Assembly: GCF_028877475.1 (NCBI RefSeq)
Contig: NZ_CP113527.1
Span: 427,501-491,500 of the forward strand
DNA length: 64,000 bases
Reading direction: 5' to 3'
Source of the DNA: Lysinibacillus irui
GTDB lineage: Bacteria > Bacillota > Bacilli > Bacillales_A > Planococcaceae
The notes below the pieces were generated by a model. The model was not told the origin of the DNA. It was given only the letters and a program-made list of their open reading frames with translations, and made no database searches. Every line of letters starts with the position of its first letter. The first letter of the stretch is position 1. Positions 1 to 8,553 of the stretch are shown here, one piece after another. A program made the position numbers and the translations under genes.

Positions 1-1
1 G

Positions 2-586
2 AATGAACAAGTGGAAAATTTAAAGACAGAGGTATTCCAATCCATTGTCTTAAATAAAACAGGCATGAGGACACATCGTTTACTTGGAACATTAACTCCT
101 AGAGGTGCCGAAAATACAGTTGAAAGTATTACAAAGGGCATCACGACTAGATTGATGATTAAAGGCAAGCCTGGTACAGGTAAATCTTCATTAATGAAGA
201 GCTTAGCTGATGAAGCGAATGCGAGGGGACTTGATGCACAAATCGTCTGGTGTGGTTTGGATGCAGGATCAGTAGATATGGTCATTATTCCAGAATTGAA
301 TTTTTGTATCTTTGATAGTACAGAGCCCCATGTCTTTAATCCAGAGGATGGTCGATTAGGGGATAAAATCTTTGATATTGGGCAACATTGTGCACTTTCT
401 GATGAGGCTGAAACGGCCATTGATTTAGTACGTACCCAATATAAAGAAGCGATACAGGATGCGATGGGGCATTCAAAGCGGTATGCAGAAGCAGAATATA
501 CTGTTCGCCGGCTATTTGATAATTGTCTATCAGCATCATTATGGCGTGAGAGAACAGCGCCACTATTCGAAAGATTAACAAAGTAA
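2..586 (+). CDS. P-loop ATPase, C-terminal part (5' end lies outside window)
   Basis: The reading frame is open to the window edge, so this is the tail of a larger gene. A Walker A motif (GKPGTGKSS) lies about 55 residues into the visible part, followed by a region with conserved-looking Cys/Gly/Asp residues (VWCGLDAGSVDM) and a stretch predicting beta strands. The pattern resembles the second half of the Bacillales PRK06851-type NTPases, which carry two P-loop halves; that assignment is from recollection of the family and is moderate. The substrate is unknown. The stop is about 70 nt ahead of kbl on the same strand, with no obvious terminator between, so co-transcription is possible. Confidence 0.65.
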   Translation, partial: NEQVENLKTEVFQSIVLNKTGMRTHRLLGTLTPRGAENTVESITKGITTRLMIKGKPGTGKSSLMKSLADEANARGLDAQIVWCGLDAGSVDMVIIPELNFCIFDSTEPHVFNPEDGRLGDKIFDIGQHCALSDEAETAIDLVRTQYKEAIQDAMGHSKRYAEAEYTVRRLFDNCLSASLWRERTAPLFERLTK

Positions 587-653
587 TTTAGCTAATGGCT
601 TGCATGTGCTAAACTAGGAGCTAGAACAGTTTTCCTAGGAAAGGATGATACGC

Positions 654-1844
654 TTGTCAAAAGTATTGAATGCATTTTTAGATGAAAACCTACAAGCCTT
701 ACATGAACAAGGCTTATACAATGAAATTGATCCAGTAGAGGGCGCAAATGGCCCAATTATTCAGGTTCGTGGCAAAAATCTTGTTAACTTATCCTCTAAC
801 AACTATCTTGGATTAGCAACTAATGAAGAATTAAAGCGTATTGCCAAAGAGACAATTGAACAATACGGTGTTGGAGCAGGTGCTGTTCGTACAATCAACG
901 GGACACTTGATCTACACGTTAAATTAGAAGAAAAGCTTGCTGAATTTAAAGGAACAGAAGCGGCTATTTCCTATCAATCAGGCTTTAATTGTAATATGGC
1001 AGCCATTTCAGCTGTCATGGATAAAAATGATGCAATTCTTTCTGATCAATTAAACCATGCATCTATTATCGATGGTTGTCGCTTATCAAAGGCAAAAATC
1101 ATCGCGTTTAATCACTCTGATATGGATGATTTACGTGCTAAGGCAAAAGCGGCGAAAGAATCAGGATTATACAATAAGATTATGGTCATTACAGATGGTG
1201 TCTTCTCAATGGATGGTGATATTGCTAAATTACCTGAAATTGTGGAAATTGCTAAGGAATTTGATTTAATTACGTATGTCGATGATGCCCACGGTTCAGG
1301 TGTAACAGGAAAAGGGAAAGGAACTGTGAAGCATTTTGGATTAGAAAAAGAAATCGACTTCCAAATTGGTACACTGTCAAAAGCCATTGGTGTTGTGGGT
1401 GGCTATGTTGCGGGTAAGAAAAATTTAATTGATTGGTTAAAAGTACGCTCACGTCCATTTTTATTTTCTACAGCATTACCGCCAGGCGATGTAGCAGCGA
1501 TTACAGCAGCTGTACAAATGCTAATTGATTCCACTGAGCTTCACGATAAGCTTTGGGATAATGGTAACTATTTAAAGGCCGGTTTAGAGAAGCTTGGCTT
1601 TAATATCGGTGAGTCTGAAACACCAATTACACCTTGTATCATTGGGGATGAAAAGCTGACACAGGAGTTTTCAAAACGTTTATTCGAAGAGGGCGTTTAT
1701 GCAAAATCAATTGTCTTCCCAACTGTTCCTAAAGGTACAGGACGTGTTCGTAATATGCCAACAGCTGCACATACAAAAGAAATGCTTGATGATGCGATTG
1801 CAATATATGAAAAAGTTGGTCGTGAGTTAGGCGTTATTCAATAA
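654..1844 (+). CDS. kbl: Glycine C-acetyltransferase (2-amino-3-ketobutyrate CoA ligase)
   Basis: PLP enzyme of the alpha-oxoamine synthase family. It cleaves 2-amino-3-ketobutyrate with CoA to glycine and acetyl-CoA, the second step of threonine breakdown. Family marks include [10 protein letters not shown] near the N terminus, the VDDAHGSG block, and the PLP lysine in TLSKAIG. Length (about 396 aa) is normal. I place the start at a TTG, because the ribosome site AGGAAAGG ends 9 nt before it and would overlap an ATG 9 nt further upstream. The partner threonine 3-dehydrogenase is in this window at about 20.4 kb rather than adjacent. BioF is the main alternative; the N-terminal sequence and the presence of the dehydrogenase favour Kbl. 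Confidence 0.85.
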   Translation: MSKVLNAFLDENLQALHEQGLYNEIDPVEGANGPIIQVRGKNLVNLSSNNYLGLATNEELKRIAKETIEQYGVGAGAVRTINGTLDLHVKLEEKLAEFKGTEAAISYQSGFNCNMAAISAVMDKNDAILSDQLNHASIIDGCRLSKAKIIAFNHSDMDDLRAKAKAAKESGLYNKIMVITDGVFSMDGDIAKLPEIVEIAKEFDLITYVDDAHGSGVTGKGKGTVKHFGLEKEIDFQIGTLSKAIGVVGGYVAGKKNLIDWLKVRSRPFLFSTALPPGDVAAITAAVQMLIDSTELHDKLWDNGNYLKAGLEKLGFNIGESETPITPCIIGDEKLTQEFSKRLFEEGVYAKSIVFPTVPKGTGRVRNMPTAAHTKEMLDDAIAIYEKVGRELGVIQ

Positions 1845-1845
1845 G

Positions 1846-1881
1846 AAAAAGGCTTCCTCTGAGATGGGGAAGCCTTTTTTT
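1846..1881. terminator. Bidirectional rho-independent terminator
   Basis: A 7-bp GC-rich stem (GGCTTCC/GGAAGCC) is flanked by an A-run on the left and a T-run on the right. It ends kbl on the plus strand and the six-gene methionine operon on the minus strand. Confidence 0.85.
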
Positions 1882-1921
1882 ATCAGTTTAACTGGACAGA
1901 TGGTAAAAATGAGAAATCACT

Positions 1922-3118
1922 TTATTTCGAGCCAATAATTTTTGCTGCTCTTAACTGTTGCATGTCTTCATCGGTAATATTCAAAGCTCGTAATATTTCT
2001 TCATTATGTTGTCCTAAAGTAGGAGCTGCACTTGTTAGCTGACCAGGTGTTTGTGAGAACTTAGCTGGGAAGCCTAATGTACGCATTGGTCCTGCAGTTG
2101 GATGGTCATAGGACAAGACCATGCCTCGCTCTAAAATATGTGGATCATTCAATGTTTGATCATAGGAGTAGATAGGACTTGAAGGTACACCATGTTTATC
2201 TAAAAGTGCTAGCCAGTAAGTCGCTTTATGCTTCACTAATTCGCTCTCAATTTCTTTCTCTAGTACTTTCACATGTTGAGCACGAGAATAGTTAGTAGCA
2301 AAGAGAGGATTGTTTAACCAATCAGGTCGGTTGACAACCTTAGTCGCAAAAATCTCCCACAGCTTTTGATTACCTGCACCTACTAAAATATAGTCATCCT
2401 GTGTTTTGAAGCCTTGATAAGGAGCCGAAACACGATGAGCAGTGCCTGTCCGTTCGGGTAACACGCCTTGTCCAAAGTAAGCAGCCGCCTCCCAAACAGT
2501 CCATGCAAGTCCGGACTCTACTAAAGAGACATCTATATATTGCCCCTCACCACTGCGCAGCTTATAAATATAAGCCATCAAAATCGATTGTAATGCTGTT
2601 TGAGCAGCAGCAATATCATTGACGGCAAAGCCTACTTTTACAGGTCGGCCTTCCGCTTCGCCAGTCATATGCATTAAGCCACTTAATCCTTGGGCCATAA
2701 TGTCATAGCCACCTTTTTGGCTATAAGGACCTGTTTGACCATAACCTGAAATGGAGCAATAAATAAGGCCAGGGTTGATGTTCTTTAAAGTGTCATAATC
2801 AATGCCAAGCTTTTTCGTGACACCAGGTCGATAGTTTTCTACAAGGACATCTACAGATTGAATAAGCTCTTTGAATAATGCTAGTCCCTCAGCCGTTTTT
2901 AAATTGATACAAACGCCTTTTTTATTGCGATTGACCATCATATACATATGGCTTTCTTCACTAATAAAAGGACCCATTGTACGTGTATCGTCGCCATTAG
3001 GATATTTTTCGATTTTGATTACTTCCGCGCCCATATCTGCTAGGACCATTGTGCAATAAGGACCAGCTAATACTTGGGATAAATCAACAACTCTTATTCC
3101 CTTTAATGCCTGTTTCAT
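1922..3118 (-). CDS. Class III CoA-transferase (CaiB/BaiF family)
   Basis: Family III CoA-transferases move CoA between carboxylic acids through an aspartyl-CoA thioester. The N-terminal pattern (GIRVVDLSQVLAGPYCTMVLAD) and the segment GGYDIMAQGLSG, whose Asp is the expected nucleophile, are clear. Length of 398 aa is typical. The start codon overlaps the stop of the upstream oxidase gene, so the two are translationally coupled. It is the last gene of the S-box-led operon. The acid substrate cannot be read from sequence; the neighbours (hydroxyacid oxidase, crotonase) suggest a short-chain hydroxy- or keto-acid derivative. Confidence 0.85.
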   Translation of the reverse strand: MKQALKGIRVVDLSQVLAGPYCTMVLADMGAEVIKIEKYPNGDDTRTMGPFISEESHMYMMVNRNKKGVCINLKTAEGLALFKELIQSVDVLVENYRPGVTKKLGIDYDTLKNINPGLIYCSISGYGQTGPYSQKGGYDIMAQGLSGLMHMTGEAEGRPVKVGFAVNDIAAAQTALQSILMAYIYKLRSGEGQYIDVSLVESGLAWTVWEAAAYFGQGVLPERTGTAHRVSAPYQGFKTQDDYILVGAGNQKLWEIFATKVVNRPDWLNNPLFATNYSRAQHVKVLEKEIESELVKHKATYWLALLDKHGVPSSPIYSYDQTLNDPHILERGMVLSYDHPTAGPMRTLGFPAKFSQTPGQLTSAAPTLGQHNEEILRALNITDEDMQQLRAAKIIGSK

Positions 3119-4275
3119 TTATCTTCAGTCCCATCAATTTTGACTAATGTGATGTTACGTAACCCCTTGACTGAGGTCACACCAGCTAACGCGATGGAAA
3201 CCTTTAGCTCATCATAAAGATTGGTCATCACTTTCTCGACACCTTGTTGTCCATTAAGAGCTAGTCCATAAACAAATGGACGTCCAATCGCAACAGCATC
3301 TGCACCTAAAGCAAGTGCTTTTAGTGCGTCCATACCACGGTACACACCGCTATCTAAAATAATCGGAATTTGTCCATTTACTGTCTCCACAATAGCAGGA
3401 AGGGCATCCAGAGAACCGATCACACCATCTAGTTGACGACCACCATGGTTGGAAACAATGATGCCATCGATGCCATTGTCGATTGCTAACCTTGCATCTT
3501 CAGCATGTAAAATTCCTTTCAATAATATTGGAAGATTAGTGCGTCGCTTTAACTCTCGAACATGTTCCCAATTGAGTGTGGGGTGGAAGACATTTTGCAG
3601 AACCCCCTGTACATAGGACTCAAATGAATCATCAGGCAATGAGGCAGTAAAAACAGGATCATTCATATAATTTCCTTTTGCATAGCCTAGCTTTAGTGGT
3701 GAAAATTGGTTGCGCACATCTTCTTCTCGCCAGCCAAGCATTACCGTATCAATCGTTAAAACGATTGCTTCAAATCCAGCTGCCTCTGCTCGTGCAGCCA
3801 TACTATACGCAATTGCCTCATTTGTAGACCAATACAATTGGAACCATTTTGTTGCTGTTGGAGCAGCTTCGGCAACTTCCTCAAGCGCATAAGTGGAAAC
3901 TGTACTTTGAATATATGGAATATTTAAATGTTGGGCAGCACGGACAACGGCAAGCTCTCCCTCATCGTGAACCATACCATTCATGCCAACTGGAGCAAAA
4001 AGCAATGGAGTTGGATAGGTTTTACCAAACAAATGAATCGACGTATCAACATTAGAGACATCATTTAAAAAGCGGGGTACAATGGAGTATTTTTTAAACG
4101 CTGCACGATTGTTGTGTAAAGTTTGTTCACCCCCAGCACCTGAACGTATATAGCCGAAGGGTCCAGCTGCTATTTTTTCTGCAACAGCCTTTTCTAGGTC
4201 AGCAAAGCAAATGGGAAAGGGGGCTTGTGCAGTAATATTCTTTAACAGTAGATCGCCATCAGTCGTGTTTGTCAT
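3115..4275 (-). CDS. FMN-dependent alpha-hydroxy-acid oxidase/dehydrogenase (lactate oxidase family)
   Basis: A TIM-barrel flavoenzyme that oxidises L-2-hydroxy acids to 2-keto acids. The active-site His lies in SNHGGRQLDG. The N-terminal GYIRSGAGGEQT carries the substrate-binding Tyr, and LLFAPVGMNGM and the C-terminal ALGADAVAIGRPF phosphate-binding part of the barrel are present. Size (386 aa) fits lactate oxidase or lactate 2-monooxygenase relatives. GTGAGG precedes the ATG at good spacing. Its position downstream of metQNI under an S-box suggests, by inference only, a methionine-related hydroxyacid such as 2-hydroxy-4-methylthiobutyrate, whose keto product is the MtnE substrate. Confidence 0.88.
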   Translation of the reverse strand: MTNTTDGDLLLKNITAQAPFPICFADLEKAVAEKIAAGPFGYIRSGAGGEQTLHNNRAAFKKYSIVPRFLNDVSNVDTSIHLFGKTYPTPLLFAPVGMNGMVHDEGELAVVRAAQHLNIPYIQSTVSTYALEEVAEAAPTATKWFQLYWSTNEAIAYSMAARAEAAGFEAIVLTIDTVMLGWREEDVRNQFSPLKLGYAKGNYMNDPVFTASLPDDSFESYVQGVLQNVFHPTLNWEHVRELKRRTNLPILLKGILHAEDARLAIDNGIDGIIVSNHGGRQLDGVIGSLDALPAIVETVNGQIPIILDSGVYRGMDALKALALGADAVAIGRPFVYGLALNGQQGVEKVMTNLYDELKVSIALAGVTSVKGLRNITLVKIDGTEDK

Positions 4276-4289
4276 CGTAACTACCTCAC

Positions 4290-5069
4290 TTATTTATTGA
4301 AAATAGGCTTTCTTTTGTGTAAAAAGGCTTGAATGCCTTCGTTATAATCGTCTGAACTAAATGAATTAAGAACGGTTTGGGCCAGTTCTTCGTTCTCTTC
4401 GTTTTCACCATCTACAATCGCCTGAATGATTTTTTTAATGCCTGCATTTGCAACGGATGATTTACTTAATAGATGCTCTGCAAAATGCAATGTGGCATTT
4501 TCAATATCCTCTGGCTCATGTAAGGCTGTGATTAAACCAATGCTTTTTCCTTCTTCCGCTGTAAATATGTTGGCTGTATATAAAATTTCCTTTGCCTTGG
4601 CGACACCCACAATATTGATTAAGCGTTTAGTGCTTTCAAGATTATAGACAATACCAATATTGGCTGCCGTAATACCAAGCTTACTATTCGGTGTGGCCAA
4701 TCTAAAATCACATGCGTTTGCTAACTCTAAGCCACCGCCAATCGCTAAGCCCTGAATCATTGCAATGGTAGGGTGCGGAAATTTATAAAGGGCATCAATG
4801 GCTTTTAAAGCTATATCGTTATAGGCTTTGGCATTGTCAGCAGCATAACGAATATCTAAAAACTCACTAATATCTGCACCTGATGAAAAGGCAACTTCAT
4901 TGATACCGCGAACAATTAATAGCTTAATAGAAGGATCTGTACGTAACTGCTCAAGCTGGTCTACTATGGCCTTAAACATCGCCCTCGATAAAGAATTACG
5001 TTTATCAGGGCGATTTAACACTAACGTTGCGATATAGCCGTTTTTTTCTACGTAAATTTCAGTTGTCAT
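4290..5069 (-). CDS. Enoyl-CoA hydratase/isomerase (crotonase) family protein
   Basis: Crotonase fold, about 259 aa. The first oxyanion-hole segment (FSSGADISEF) and the second (IQGLAIGGGLELANACDFRLAT) are clear, including the Glu of GGGLELA. Where hydratases usually read GQPE with the second catalytic Glu, this protein reads LGITAANIG, so that Glu appears to be missing. The reaction may therefore be isomerisation, hydrolysis or decarboxylation rather than simple hydration. I use the second of two close ATGs because AGGAG sits 7 nt ahead of it and only 1 nt ahead of the first. The gene follows the permease gene with its ribosome site overlapping the permease stop, so it belongs to the operon. 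Confidence 0.85.
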   Translation of the reverse strand: MTTEIYVEKNGYIATLVLNRPDKRNSLSRAMFKAIVDQLEQLRTDPSIKLLIVRGINEVAFSSGADISEFLDIRYAADNAKAYNDIALKAIDALYKFPHPTIAMIQGLAIGGGLELANACDFRLATPNSKLGITAANIGIVYNLESTKRLINIVGVAKAKEILYTANIFTAEEGKSIGLITALHEPEDIENATLHFAEHLLSKSSVANAGIKKIIQAIVDGENEENEELAQTVLNSFSSDDYNEGIQAFLHKRKPIFNK

Positions 5070-5079
5070 CGTCATTCTC

Positions 5080-5751
5080 CTAGTCTTTCTTTAATTTCGC
5101 AGCAAAGCGGTTGCCGATGGATTGTATGCTTTGAACAAGGATGATTAAGATAAAGACAGTGGCATACATAACATCAACCTCATAGCGTAAATGACCATAA
5201 CGGTAGGCAAGGTCACCTAATCCCCCTGCCCCCACCATTCCAGCCATTGCCGTAGCGCCAATTAAGCCAATTGTGGCAATCGTTAAGCCTAAAATAATCG
5301 ATGGGCGTGCTTCACGTAATAGGACATGCCAAATAATATGGCGACGTTTTATGCCCATTGCTGTATAAGCTTCTACCACACCTGAATCCACCTCTAAAAG
5401 AGCAGATTCCATTAAGCGTGCAATATAAGGAGCTGTATAAACAACTAGTGGGACTATAACACCTTTAACACCAATCGTTGTACCAACAATTAATTTGGTA
5501 AATGGTAAGATGAAGAATAATAAAATGATAAATGGAACAGAACGAATAATATTGATGATGAGATTAAAAAGCTGATAGATAATTTTATTTTCAAAGGATT
5601 GACCTGGTCGTGTTAAAACGATTAATAGCCCTAAGGGAATACCAATTAGAATGGAGAAGAGTAGCGAAATTCCGACCATTTGGAATGTTTCGATAATTGA
5701 TTTTCCAATGACATCTGACCAATCTGAAAAGAAGCTTTGAATACTACTCAT
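5080..5751 (-). CDS. metI: Methionine ABC transporter permease (MetI/MetP type)
   Basis: Inner-membrane subunit of a methionine-family ABC importer. At 223 aa it has the expected five or so membrane segments and the EAA loop (AYTAMGIKRRHIIWHVLLREARPS) that contacts the ATPase. Its start overlaps the end of metN, indicating coupling. The S-box riboswitch at the head of the operon supports methionine or a methionine precursor as substrate. Confidence 0.92.
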   Translation of the reverse strand: MSSIQSFFSDWSDVIGKSIIETFQMVGISLLFSILIGIPLGLLIVLTRPGQSFENKIIYQLFNLIINIIRSVPFIILLFFILPFTKLIVGTTIGVKGVIVPLVVYTAPYIARLMESALLEVDSGVVEAYTAMGIKRRHIIWHVLLREARPSIILGLTIATIGLIGATAMAGMVGAGGLGDLAYRYGHLRYEVDVMYATVFILIILVQSIQSIGNRFAAKLKKD

Positions 5752-6769
5752 TGAATTCGCCTCCTAATTCTTCTACCGCAACACCATTTTCTGTAAAATA
5801 GGTTAGGGCCTTTTGGACGATATGGGTTTCTCCATGTAAATGCACCACGATATTCCCAACAATGCCGTTTTTTAATTCAATAATATTAGCTGTTAAAATA
5901 TTCGGTTGCACATCGTACACCTTCGTGACTTCTGCTAGTAATGGCTTACCCGTACTATCACCAAGGAATGTTAAACGAATGACACTTCCAGAAACGTTTA
6001 ACTGCTCAATGAGTGAAGGGGATAAATTACGCTGAGAAATTGTATTTAAAAACTTTCTAGTAGTAAGGTGCTTCGGTTTTGCAAAAAGCTCAATAGCAGT
6101 ACCAAACTCCACGACCTTACCTGATTCGAGAACAGATACCTCATCACATATTTTCTGAATGACATTCATTTCATGTGTGATGAGTAGGATCGTAATGCCT
6201 AACTCGCGGTTAATTTTTAACAACAATTCAAGGATGGCCTCGGTCGTTTCAGGATCGAGTGCACTTGTTGCCTCGTCACTAAGTAAAATCTCTGGCTCTT
6301 GTGCTAAGGCACGTGCAATAGCAACTCGTTGCTTTTGCCCACCAGAAAGTTGATTAGGATAGCTATCCAGTTTCTCTGTTAATCCTACAATTTCGGCGTA
6401 TTTTGCTACACGGTTTTTTACTTCCTTGTCGTTATAGCCTAGTAGTTTTAAAGGCACAGCAATATTGTTGTAAACTGTTGCAGTTTTTAATAGATTAAAA
6501 TGTTGGAAAATCATTCCTATTTTTTGTCGTGTTTGACGTAATTCATTTAGCGAAAGGGCTGTAATGTCCACATTGTCTATCAGTACTTTTCCCGAAGTAG
6601 GACGTTCCAGTAAATTGACACATCGAATAAGTGTACTTTTACCAGCACCACTATAGCCGATAACCCCATGAATTTGTCCCTTTTTCACATGAAGATTGAT
6701 TCCATCCACAGCTTTAATGATCCCTTTTTTCGTCTTAAATTCTTTCGATATATTTTGTAATTGAATCAT
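5744..6769 (-). CDS. metN: Methionine ABC transporter ATP-binding protein with NIL domain
   Basis: Nucleotide-binding subunit of the importer. Walker A is GYSGAGKST, the ABC signature is LSGGQKQR and Walker B is ILLSDEATSALDP. After about residue 265 comes the C-terminal NIL domain that in MetN proteins binds methionine and inhibits transport when the cell is replete. Length of 341 aa is standard. AAAGGAG lies 9 nt before the ATG. Confidence 0.95.
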   Translation of the reverse strand: MIQLQNISKEFKTKKGIIKAVDGINLHVKKGQIHGVIGYSGAGKSTLIRCVNLLERPTSGKVLIDNVDITALSLNELRQTRQKIGMIFQHFNLLKTATVYNNIAVPLKLLGYNDKEVKNRVAKYAEIVGLTEKLDSYPNQLSGGQKQRVAIARALAQEPEILLSDEATSALDPETTEAILELLLKINRELGITILLITHEMNVIQKICDEVSVLESGKVVEFGTAIELFAKPKHLTTRKFLNTISQRNLSPSLIEQLNVSGSVIRLTFLGDSTGKPLLAEVTKVYDVQPNILTANIIELKNGIVGNIVVHLHGETHIVQKALTYFTENGVAVEELGGEFNE

Positions 6770-6803
6770 ACGATATTGCTCCTTTCTCGTCCTTCTAAAA
6801 GTG

Positions 6804-6843
6804 AGAATCTGCTCGTTTTCTCATGAGGAATACAGCAGATTCT
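6804..6843 (-). other. Intercistronic hairpin between metQ and metN
   Basis: A perfect 10-bp inverted repeat (AGAATCTGCT/AGCAGATTCT) with a loop of about 20 nt lies in the gap between the binding-protein gene and the ATPase gene. There is no T-run after it. Such hairpins often protect the upstream binding-protein message, giving more binding protein than transporter; that role is inferred. Confidence 0.6.
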
Positions 6844-6861
6844 TCTGCTAATAGAAGCATA

Positions 6862-7692
6862 TTACCAGCTAGGAATCACAGAACCTTTGAATTCTTCTTC
6901 AATGAATTGACGTACTTCCTCAGATTGGTAAGCCTCAACAAACTTTTTAATGGTTGGGTCGTTTTCATTTTCAGCACGTACTACAATGTAATTCACGTAT
7001 GGTGAGTCAGTAGATTCTAATAGAATAGAGTCTTCTTTAGGATTAATGCCGGCTTCTAGTGCGAAGTTTGTATTAATGGCTGCTACATCTACTTCACTAA
7101 GCTGTTTAGGAATTTGAGCCGCCTCTAGTTCAATGAACTGTAAATTCTTTTTATTTTCTTCAACGTCACGGATAGAGGCTGTTAAGTCTGCACCATCCTT
7201 TAGCTTAATATAGCCAGCTTCTTGTAAAACAAAGAGGGCACGGGCCCCATTTGTTGGGTCGTTCGGTAAGCCAAATGTGGCACCATCAGGAATATCATCA
7301 AATGATTTATATTTTTCAGAGTAAATACCCATTGGATTTAAAATAGTTTTGCCTACTGGTACTAAATCTGTATCGTGATCTTTATTAAATGTGTCCAAGA
7401 AAGGCTCATGTTGGTAGCTGTTTGCATCGAGATCGCCTTCAGCTAACGATGTATTTGGTAAAACATAATCAGAAAACGACTTTAGCTCAACTTCTAAGCC
7501 TTTTTCTTTTGCTACTTTAGCTGCTACTTCTGCAATTTGCTCGTGTGGGCCAGAAGTGACACCAACGACGATTTTATTTTCATCGATTGCCTCAGCTTGA
7601 CCTTTACTATCTTCTTTAGAGCCACAACCGGCTAGAGCTGCTACTAATGTAAGACTTGCTAAACCTACTAAAAATTTATTTTTCTTTTTCAT
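6862..7692 (-). CDS. metQ: Methionine ABC transporter substrate-binding lipoprotein
   Basis: NlpA/MetQ-family binding protein. A lipoprotein signal peptide ends in the lipobox LAGCG, so the mature protein is anchored by a diacylglyceryl Cys. The body holds MetQ marks such as VGVTSGPHEQIAE, DANSYQHEPFLD and GLPNDPTNGARAL. The start is the ATG before KKKNK, because GGAGGT lies 7 nt ahead of it; a TTG further upstream overlaps that site. It is the first gene after the S-box terminator, and is expected to be expressed when SAM is low. Confidence 0.95.
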   Translation of the reverse strand: MKKKNKFLVGLASLTLVAALAGCGSKEDSKGQAEAIDENKIVVGVTSGPHEQIAEVAAKVAKEKGLEVELKSFSDYVLPNTSLAEGDLDANSYQHEPFLDTFNKDHDTDLVPVGKTILNPMGIYSEKYKSFDDIPDGATFGLPNDPTNGARALFVLQEAGYIKLKDGADLTASIRDVEENKKNLQFIELEAAQIPKQLSEVDVAAINTNFALEAGINPKEDSILLESTDSPYVNYIVVRAENENDPTIKKFVEAYQSEEVRQFIEEEFKGSVIPSW

Positions 7693-7732
7693 GAAAATGA
7701 CCTCCAAAATGTTTTTATCGGTTTTTTGAAAA

Positions 7733-7763
7733 TAAAAAAACTCTCTTACAAACTAAGAGAGGC
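7733..7763 (-). terminator. S-box intrinsic terminator (expression platform)
   Basis: On the minus strand an 8-bp stem (CTCTCTTA/TAAGAGAG) is followed by a run of Ts. Its 5' arm can also pair with the 3' strand of the aptamer P1 helix (ATAAGAGAGG), which makes the classical antiterminator/terminator choice. Confidence 0.85.
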
Positions 7764-7888
7764 TCATGAAAAAGATGTCCTCTCTTATCTATCAAACGAA
7801 ATTCGTTTGCAGGATTTAGCACCTTCCTTTTAAAAAGGAGGTTGCCGAGCTTCATAGGGCCAGTCCCTCAGCTACTCTTGATAAGAGA
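7764..7888 (-). promoter_or_regulatory. SAM-I (S-box) riboswitch aptamer
   Basis: Reading the minus strand, the order of conserved S-box blocks is visible: P1 5' strand TCTCTTAT, then GCTGAGGGACTGGCCC, ATGAAGC, CGGCAACC, AAGGTGCTAA-TCCTGC and the P1 3' strand ATAAGAGA. The family terminates transcription when SAM is bound. It controls metQNI and the three enzyme genes behind them, since no terminator is seen until the end of the CoA-transferase gene. Confidence 0.95.
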
Positions 7889-8009
7889 TTTATAATATTT
7901 TTTTGTAATTCCGATAGAACTAATATAATTTATGGGGTATAGTAAGTCAATAAATATTTTTAAAATTTTTTATATTATTATAATTTTTTGTTATGAAAGA
8001 GGGAGAACA

Positions 8010-8513
8010 ATGTCTGTAAGAGTAAATTATGGAATTGGTTCATTTGGCAAGGTTATTAGTGCTCGTATTCTAATGGGAACAGACATCATGGAAGGAATTG
8101 AGGCGCTCTGTGAGGAGAATCATATAGAGTCTGCTACAATTGTAAGTTGTATTGGGAGCTTCCAAAAAAGTAGCTTTGTTTATTTAGTACCTGATGAAAC
8201 ATCGCACATTAAAGTCCGTTTTAGTGAAGTCATTGAAAAAGAGGGACCACTCGAATTTATTCAAGGATCTGGTGTTGTCTGTAAACGAGATGGAGGATAT
8301 GAAACACATTTCCATGGTTCGATGAGTGATCAATGGGGTGTAGTATCAGGGGGACACTTTCTGAAAGGTAGAAATCCCGTTATTACAGCGGACATTGTAC
8401 TGGCTGAGATTCAAGGCGTTCAGCATATTCGTAGATTGGATGAAGAAACAGGACATATACAATTTTATCCGCTAGAGCAAGGTTTAGAGCTACCAAGAAA
8501 AATCGAAAAATAG
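8010..8513 (+). CDS. PPC/DUF296 domain protein
   Basis: A 167-aa protein covering one PPC (DUF296) domain, a trimer-forming fold also found next to AT-hooks in plants; the role of stand-alone bacterial copies is not known. Visible family traits are the start region SFGKVISARILMGTDIMEGIE, the VSCIGSF strand, and the His-containing segment ETHFHGSMSD followed by GVVSGGHFLKG. The ATG is chosen for the AGAGGGAG site ahead of it; the longer upstream frame is AT-rich leader. It is divergent from the S-box operon and stands alone. Confidence 0.75.
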   Translation: MSVRVNYGIGSFGKVISARILMGTDIMEGIEALCEENHIESATIVSCIGSFQKSSFVYLVPDETSHIKVRFSEVIEKEGPLEFIQGSGVVCKRDGGYETHFHGSMSDQWGVVSGGHFLKGRNPVITADIVLAEIQGVQHIRRLDEETGHIQFYPLEQGLELPRKIEK

Positions 8514-8553
8514 CATGCCCTGTAGAGAATGTATGCTACAGGACATAGTAGTA

